Made by a program: the position numbers and the translations under genes. A stretch of DNA of 28,838 nt, from assembly GCA_022774485.1 (NCBI GenBank), contig JALFLX010000031.1, positions 1 through 28,838 of the forward strand. Direction: 5' to 3'. Below the pieces are notes generated by a model that was not told where the DNA came from, did not search any database, and saw only the letters and a list, made by a program, of their open reading frames with translations. This DNA comes from Bacilli bacterium (GTDB lineage: Bacteria > Bacillota_I > Bacilli_A > RFN20 > CAG-288). This document shows positions 24,227-28,838 of the stretch, piece by piece; the stretch's first letter is position 1; every line of letters starts with the position of its first letter.

Positions 24227-26605
24227 TTAGAGAGGTAGATCTTTTTTGTTGAAGCGGATTGCACCTAGAGTGTAGGTTCCACCTGCAATCACTAGTAAGC
24301 CGATGAGTTTTACAAAGAAGGTGGTGTAGTCTTTGTTCATGACTGCTAAGGGATCAAAGAGGGAGAGGATGGTGATGTTGTTGAAGATGTTCATCTGTTC
24401 GATACGGATGGTTCCCGGCATTGCCTGACATCCGAAGAGTCCTAAGATGGAGCAGATGAAGAAGAAGATGGAGATTCCACCGCCGATTGCAATGGCTAAG
24501 TTTGATTTATTGAAGAAGCAGGAGGAGAGGAAGCAGATTCCGGAGATTGCAAGCATCACCATGAAGTTTCCAAAGGAGTAGAGCATGATGTCTTGTAAAG
24601 GTAAGGATACGATGAGATCTGTTCCTCCTAAAGCGACTCCGATTATCTGGGCAAGACAAGAGAAGATCAACAGAGAGAGGCTCATGACAACTTGGGTGAA
24701 GAGAAGGTACATCGCTTCGGTGAAGATGTAGGTTCCTCTGCGGATCGGGGTGGAGAGAGTGAAGGCTAAGGAGCCTGTCTCGACTTTGTTGGCGACGAGG
24801 TTGTTGGCTAAGAGGATGGTGTATACCATCGGGACTAAAAGACATGCGAGAGCGAAGCCGATGATGCCGATGAGGAATCCGTACATGTTCATGGAGCCAA
24901 GTTCGCTTAGGGTTTCTCCGGTTTTGTTCGGGAGGCTATCGATGACACCTTGGCTCGCTTTGACTAAGGATACTAACAAGACATCTTCTTTTGAATAACC
25001 TTTTCTTTCACATTGGATTTGATAGGTTTTAAAAGAAGTGATGCCGCTTGCGACATAGTTTTCGACAAGGTTCATCATCTCTTCTCCGCTGTAATCGTTG
25101 TTTTCTTTGGTGATTTCTTCGATTGAGGTGATTTTGTCTTCGTGTTTTTCGTTGTAATCGTTGACAAGTTCAACTTTTGCCATCTCTTGTATGTTTTTGG
25201 TGAGGTATTGTTGAACTCCTACTTCATTGACAACGGTTCCTGTAAAGAGGCTGTTTTTCCCTTCTTCATCGCGGGTTGAGAAGTCGACTAAGAAGGTGTG
25301 AAGATGATCTTTTAGGGTCTGAATCGCTTCTTTGGCTTCTGCTTTTGCTGTTTGGATTTCTTCTTCGCTGTAAGAGACTCCTGTGATGATATCTTTGTGC
25401 ATTTTTTCAAGGAGGGTGGCGTTTGTTCCCATGTCTCCTTTGACAGCGAGATAGAGGTCTGGCTGATAGGTGAGAATTTCTTCTTCCTTCATGATCTCTT
25501 GTCCGCTTTCGGTGTAGGAACCAGTTTTGACGTAGTGGATTGGATAGCCTCTGTCTGAGGTTTTGACATTGACGACAAAGGTCGGGAGGTACTGATAATA
25601 AGCGATGTCTTCCATGGTCTCAATGACAAGAGTTTCTAATTCTTGAATGATGACATTGTGCTGAATGGTAGGATCGTTAAGATAGGCGGTTTTATCCTTC
25701 GTATAGGTGTTTTCTAAGGAAGTGAGGAAAGGGGAGAGGAGCTCTGCTTCTTCATTTGAAGCTAAGACTTTCGCAAGCGAGAAGGAGGTTTCCACGCTGA
25801 CTTCTCCGAGGTTTCTTTCTTCGACGTATACTTTTGTAAAGGCATCTTGATAAGTAGAGATGACACTTGCTTCTTGTTCTTTACTGAGTGTCATCTCTTC
25901 TTTGACTTGATCTACAATGGTGAGAGGTAAGACTTTGATTAAGATTTCTTTGATGCTTTGTGATTTATCGTTTGCATATTCATCAAAGTAGTAGGAAATG
26001 ACACTTTTTGCTACTTGTTTTTCTTGTTCGCTGTAGTCGCTGTTATCAAGCAGGGTGTTAACTAGAACCATGGCCCTCTCTTTGGCTTTGGTGTTTTTCT
26101 CTTCTTCCGTTCCCGTCGAGAGGGTGTAAAAGAGGTCGTATGCTTTCTTTGCGGAGCTGATGGAGTTTGTCAATGTCTCATCTTCTATGATAGAAAGAGC
26201 CTGTTCTGTCTCTCCTCTTGCTTTTTCTAGAGAACCGTTGATCAGCTCATAGCTCTCTGCTCCTTCTTGATAACAGGTGTACATTGAGACAGAGGAGAAC
26301 TTCAAGGTGCTTTCATAATCTGCATTTTTGAACATCGAGGACATCGCCTCTTTGGTGGCGTTGATGTTTAAGGTGGAGAGAATGCAGATTATTGCGATAT
26401 TAATTATGGCGTTTCCTAAGGAACAGATGAGGAGGGCGAGTTTGTTTGATTTTAAGCTCTCTTTGAAAATCGCAGGGGAAAAGAGATGATGTTTTCTCTT
26501 CTTTTCTTTTGTTACTCCTTTGGAGGGAGGGAGTGCCATTTGAACTTCATCTTGCTCTTTGGGAAGCTCAATCCCAGTGAGAAGCAGATCTTTTTTTGTC
26601 AGCAT
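24227..26605 (-). CDS. Large ABC-2 type permease with a roughly 490-residue ectodomain
   Basis: The 792-aa membrane protein has a basic N-terminal tail, a first membrane helix at about 57-79, a long hydrophilic Glu/Lys/Thr-rich region (about 80-572), then five or six membrane helices to the end. The C-terminal part, with the pattern ANNLVANKVETGSLAFTLSTPIRRGTYIFTEAM (about 600-632), is typical of ABC-2 exporters, where the enzyme-facing loop follows helix 2. The gene starts three bases after the stop of the second ATPase gene. Its ectodomain is far longer than in usual ABC-2 permeases (total about 250-550 aa). It should be the export channel driven by the two ATPases encoded upstream. The substrate is unknown; drug, peptide or envelope lipid export would fit a TetR-controlled operon. 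Confidence 0.87.
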   Translation of the reverse strand: MLTKKDLLLTGIELPKEQDEVQMALPPSKGVTKEKKRKHHLFSPAIFKESLKSNKLALLICSLGNAIINIAIICILSTLNINATKEAMSSMFKNADYESTLKFSSVSMYTCYQEGAESYELINGSLEKARGETEQALSIIEDETLTNSISSAKKAYDLFYTLSTGTEEEKNTKAKERAMVLVNTLLDNSDYSEQEKQVAKSVISYYFDEYANDKSQSIKEILIKVLPLTIVDQVKEEMTLSKEQEASVISTYQDAFTKVYVEERNLGEVSVETSFSLAKVLASNEEAELLSPFLTSLENTYTKDKTAYLNDPTIQHNVIIQELETLVIETMEDIAYYQYLPTFVVNVKTSDRGYPIHYVKTGSYTESGQEIMKEEEILTYQPDLYLAVKGDMGTNATLLEKMHKDIITGVSYSEEEIQTAKAEAKEAIQTLKDHLHTFLVDFSTRDEEGKNSLFTGTVVNEVGVQQYLTKNIQEMAKVELVNDYNEKHEDKITSIEEITKENNDYSGEEMMNLVENYVASGITSFKTYQIQCERKGYSKEDVLLVSLVKASQGVIDSLPNKTGETLSELGSMNMYGFLIGIIGFALACLLVPMVYTILLANNLVANKVETGSLAFTLSTPIRRGTYIFTEAMYLLFTQVVMSLSLLIFSCLAQIIGVALGGTDLIVSLPLQDIMLYSFGNFMVMLAISGICFLSSCFFNKSNLAIAIGGGISIFFFICSILGLFGCQAMPGTIRIEQMNIFNNITILSLFDPLAVMNKDYTTFFVKLIGLLVIAGGTYTLGAIRFNKKDLPL

Positions 26606-26608
26606 ATC

Positions 26609-27520
26609 TCATTCTCCTTTCTGTTGTCTTCTCTTCTCTGTGAAATAGTCGCTCAGCGTGAATTTCTTCTCGCTGAGATACTTTACCTGATAGAGAGATA
26701 ACCTTCTCATCAGCATCGGCACTTCTTCTTTTGCCACTCTCAGAGTCACCTGAAGAAGTTCGGGTTTCACTTGCTGGATATCGTTTCTTCCTTTTAGGAA
26801 GCTCAGGTAATCTTCTTCTTTGATAAATTCGATCTTATAATCCCGGAAGAAACGGTTTCTCATATCTTCCATGGAGACAACATCGACAATCTTTCCTTGG
26901 CTTAAGAGAGCGACTTTGTCACAGATACGCTCTAACTCTTCGATGGTGTTAGAGGTCATGATGATGCTCGCTCCTCTTTTTTTCTGTTCTAATACAAGCT
27001 CGAGGAATTCTTCTCTCATCAAGGGATCCAGACCGGTTGTGGGCTCATCCATAATGAGGATAGGAGCTTTAAGCATCAAAGCAGCGACAATCGCAGTCTT
27101 TTGCTTCATGCCTTTACTCATTCTTTTGGGGTAAGCTCTGATATCTAGTTGCATCCTCTGGATAATCTGATCGGCATATTGATAGTTTTCTTCCTCCGCT
27201 CCTAAGGAAGTCCCGTATTCATGGAGAAAGACTGTTCCGGATTTCACATCCGGGAAGTTGATTTCTCCCGGGATATAACCGATATACTGCTTTGTCTTTG
27301 CAGCATCTGTATAGGCATCGTACTGATAGATTTGAATCGAACCGGAATCCGGTTTGATAAAACCCATAATCTGACGGAGCAGTGTTGTCTTGCCAGCGCC
27401 GTTTTCTCCGGAGATTCCAAGGCATTCCCCTTCTAAAAGAGATAGACTCAAATCAAAATTCCCACGGAGGTGTCCGTAGTCTTTGACAAGGTGTTCACAG
27501 CGGATGACACATGGTTTCAT
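26609..27520 (-). CDS. ABC exporter ATPase (ABC-2 system, second subunit)
   Basis: A 303-aa ATPase with Walker A GENGAGKTT (38-46), a degenerate signature MSKGMKQK (134-141, family LSxGQ), Walker B ILIMDEPTTGLDP (D158, E159), and a C-terminal 80-residue regulatory tail. Where most families have the Q-loop glutamine this one reads IGYIPGE (80-86). The YxPGE form is known in the branch related to polyether antibiotic exporters. Its start overlaps the stop of the first ATPase gene by four bases (ATGA). It likely pairs with that ATPase as a heterodimer on the single large permease. Confidence 0.92.
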   Translation of the reverse strand: MKPCVIRCEHLVKDYGHLRGNFDLSLSLLEGECLGISGENGAGKTTLLRQIMGFIKPDSGSIQIYQYDAYTDAAKTKQYIGYIPGEINFPDVKSGTVFLHEYGTSLGAEEENYQYADQIIQRMQLDIRAYPKRMSKGMKQKTAIVAALMLKAPILIMDEPTTGLDPLMREEFLELVLEQKKRGASIIMTSNTIEELERICDKVALLSQGKIVDVVSMEDMRNRFFRDYKIEFIKEEDYLSFLKGRNDIQQVKPELLQVTLRVAKEEVPMLMRRLSLYQVKYLSEKKFTLSDYFTEKRRQQKGE

Positions 27521-28437
27521 TGACTGATTCCTCCATATTTGAGATCTTCTTTATAGAACGACATGAAATACTCTTCCAAGGATTCTTTCTTCTCTTCAAA
27601 GTCGAGGAAGTTTTTCTCAAGAGAACTGATGAACTTGTTGATGAGGTCATCGTGGACTGTGACAATCAGCTTCTCTTTTTCTACTTTTTCAGAGTGGAAT
27701 CCATTCTCTTCTAATCGTTTGATCGCATTGTCTCTCTTCTCTTCTGTCTCATAGGTGATCACATATCGTTTGATCTTGTTGTGTTTTAAGTCATCTGCGT
27801 GGAAAAGAGAGACAATTTTGCCGTCTTTGATGACTGCGATGCGGTCACAACAGGCATCAACCTCTTCAAAAATATGAGAAGAGAGAAGAATGGTCTTTCC
27901 TCTCTTTTTCTCTTCTTTTAAAAGAGCGATAAACCTCTCTTGCATCTCAGGATCAAGTCCTGAGGAAGGTTCATCTAAGATGATGACATCAGGATCGCTC
28001 ATAAACGCGGAGACAATCGCCATCTTTCTCTTCATTCCTAAGGACATCTCTTTGCAGTAGAGATTGTCATCCAGTTGGAAGTATTCCTTTAAATAAGTTA
28101 AGAAAGAGTCATCGCAAACACCTTTCAGTTCTTTTTGTATCTGGATGACTTCTTTACCTTTCAAGTTGTTTGGCAGCGCGATTTCACCAGGGACATAAGC
28201 GACTTTCTTCATGATGATATCTCTTTCCTTATTTGATTCGTGGCCGTTAAGCAATGTCTTTCCAGAATCTGGATGAGAGAAACCCATCAAGTGACGGATC
28301 GTAGTGGACTTTCCGGCACCATTAGGCCCTAAGAACCCGAAGATTTCCCCTTTATCAACAAAGAAGGAGACATCGAAGACACCGCGTCCTTGTCCGTAAT
28401 CTTTAGTGAGATGATCGATTTCAATGATGTGTTCCAT
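27517..28437 (-). CDS. ABC exporter ATPase (ABC-2 system, first subunit)
   Basis: A 306-aa ATPase, first gene of the operon, with AAGGAGG 8 bases before the ATG. Motifs: Walker A GPNGAGKST (37-45), VAYVPGE at the Q-loop (79-85), signature MSLGMKRK (131-138), Walker B VIILDEPSSGLDP (D155, E156) and H-loop SSHIFEE. The C-terminal tail ends with YFMSFYKEDLKYGG, as in other ABC-2 ATPases of this branch. It shares the YxPGE variant with the second ATPase. It is transcribed divergently from the TetR-family gene, with a good promoter about 50 bases upstream. Confidence 0.93.
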   Translation of the reverse strand: MEHIIEIDHLTKDYGQGRGVFDVSFFVDKGEIFGFLGPNGAGKSTTIRHLMGFSHPDSGKTLLNGHESNKERDIIMKKVAYVPGEIALPNNLKGKEVIQIQKELKGVCDDSFLTYLKEYFQLDDNLYCKEMSLGMKRKMAIVSAFMSDPDVIILDEPSSGLDPEMQERFIALLKEEKKRGKTILLSSHIFEEVDACCDRIAVIKDGKIVSLFHADDLKHNKIKRYVITYETEEKRDNAIKRLEENGFHSEKVEKEKLIVTVHDDLINKFISSLEKNFLDFEEKKESLEEYFMSFYKEDLKYGGISQ

Positions 28438-28491
28438 ACAAGCCTCCTTTCTTAGTTATTTGGACACTTGCCCAAAAACGATATGATTGTT

Positions 28492-28520
28492 ATAATAATT
28501 GTACCATAACCAAATATCAA
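28492..28520 (-). promoter_or_regulatory. Promoter of the ABC-2 exporter operon
   Basis: On the minus strand a -35 TTGATA (28515-28520) and a -10 TATTAT (28492-28497) are separated by exactly 17 bases. The predicted leader is about 50 bases to the ATG at 28437. Confidence 0.7.
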
Positions 28521-28546
28521 CACAACAGTTTCAAATATGGTACAAT
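28498..28546. promoter_or_regulatory. Candidate TetR-family operator (inverted repeat across divergent promoters)
   Basis: Perfect 11-base inverted repeat ATTGTACCATA (28498-28508) / TATGGTACAAT (28536-28546), arms 27 bases apart. The left arm lies in the spacer of the exporter promoter, and the right arm contains the putative -10 of the TetR gene, so one regulator could control both directions. Confidence 0.6.
28538..28546 (+). promoter_or_regulatory. Extended -10 promoter of the TetR-family gene
   Basis: TGGTACAAT is an extended -10 (TG, one base, TACAAT) with only a weak -35 upstream. It lies 27 bases before the ATG at 28573. Confidence 0.45.
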
Positions 28547-28572
28547 CGTTACAAAAAGAGTAGGTTTATAAC

Positions 28573-28838
28573 ATGGAACAGAACACCTCAACACCGATAG
28601 CGAAAGAGGACGCGAGAGTTGTCAGAACCAAGCGTGACCTCAGAAACGCATTAGAAGAACTCCTGCAAGAGAAAAATTTTGATGAATTATCGGTGATAGA
28701 TATCACCGATAAAGCTTTGATTTCCAAGAATACTTTCTACAATAACTTCCAAGATAAAGAAGAGCTTCTTCAATATCTTTTCACTAAATATCGAAAAGAA
28801 ATCATGGTAGAGCTTTCTCCTGTCTTAAAGAAAATGAC
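28573..28838 (+). CDS. TetR/AcrR-family transcriptional regulator (partial, C-terminus beyond window)
   Basis: The frame is open from the ATG at 28573 to the window end (88 codons). It contains a complete TetR DNA-binding domain: an initial helix with VRTKRDLRNALEELLQEKNFDELSV, then ITDKALISKNTFYNNFQDKEELLQ, the typical helix-turn-helix with the F-Y-x-x-F-x-x-K-E-x-L pattern. The ligand-binding half is cut off by the window edge. The ribosome binding site is poor. It is divergent from the ABC-2 exporter operon, with a shared inverted repeat between them, so it most likely represses the exporter and its own gene until a ligand binds. Confidence 0.93.
   Translation, partial: MEQNTSTPIAKEDARVVRTKRDLRNALEELLQEKNFDELSVIDITDKALISKNTFYNNFQDKEELLQYLFTKYRKEIMVELSPVLKKM

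Noticed and set aside
1..28838. Use of TGA as tryptophan (Mollicutes-type code)
   Set aside because: Several genes end properly at TGA with overlaps to the next start, and Trp is encoded by TGG; no in-frame TGA is needed to complete any domain.

Overview
The window looks like a chromosomal segment from a moderately low-GC Gram-positive gut-type bacterium of the Bacilli/Erysipelotrichia/RF39 kind. This is inferred from the strong GGAGG-type ribosome binding sites, lipobox lipoproteins, a CcpA-like cre site, Firmicutes-style AraC-GH39 and MacB-like ABC fusions, and tightly packed ATGA-overlapping operons. TGA is used as stop and TGG as Trp, so the standard bacterial code (11) applies. No tRNA, rRNA, CRISPR array, insertion sequence or prophage gene was seen.

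Region 1 (1-7771, minus strand) is one long operon for a sugar or nucleoside type ABC importer. It reads dual ATPase, permease, permease, substrate-binding lipoprotein, cytoplasmic esterase, and a second lipoprotein of unknown role that runs off the window edge. Both the ATPase and its first permease carry long Lys/Glu-rich helical additions not found in ordinary RbsA/RbsC proteins, and the second ATP site of the ATPase is degenerate. A 200-bp divergent promoter region (7772-7975) with a cre-like site, a palindrome and a 5'-UTR hairpin separates it from a 781-aa AraC-family regulator fused to a degraded GH39 (beta-xylosidase-like) domain.

Region 2 (10318-13384, minus strand) is a hexuronate catabolic operon: uxaC (uronate isomerase), kdgA (KDPG aldolase) and kdgK (KDG kinase). 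The linking steps (fructuronate/tagaturonate reductase and the dehydratase) are not in the window. Together, regions 1 and 2 suggest import and catabolism of a uronate- or pentose-containing plant glycan fragment, possibly acetylated; the substrate itself is inference.

Region 3 (13768-17689, plus strand) holds an iron-type alcohol dehydrogenase preceded by a large stem-loop, a ferritin with a clear terminator, a YwaF/TIGR02206-like membrane protein, and an SGNH/sialate-O-acetylesterase-like gene. The lipoprotein signal peptide of that last gene is cut off by an in-frame TAA.

Region 4 (17761-22901, plus strand) holds two adjacent ATPase-FtsX fusion ABC transporters, likely a heterodimeric pair, closed by a bidirectional terminator shared with punA (purine nucleoside phosphorylase, minus strand).

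Region 5 (24227-28838) is a minus-strand operon of two ABC ATPases and one very large ABC-2 permease. It is divergent from a TetR-family regulator (truncated by the window end), with a perfect inverted repeat across the shared promoter region.
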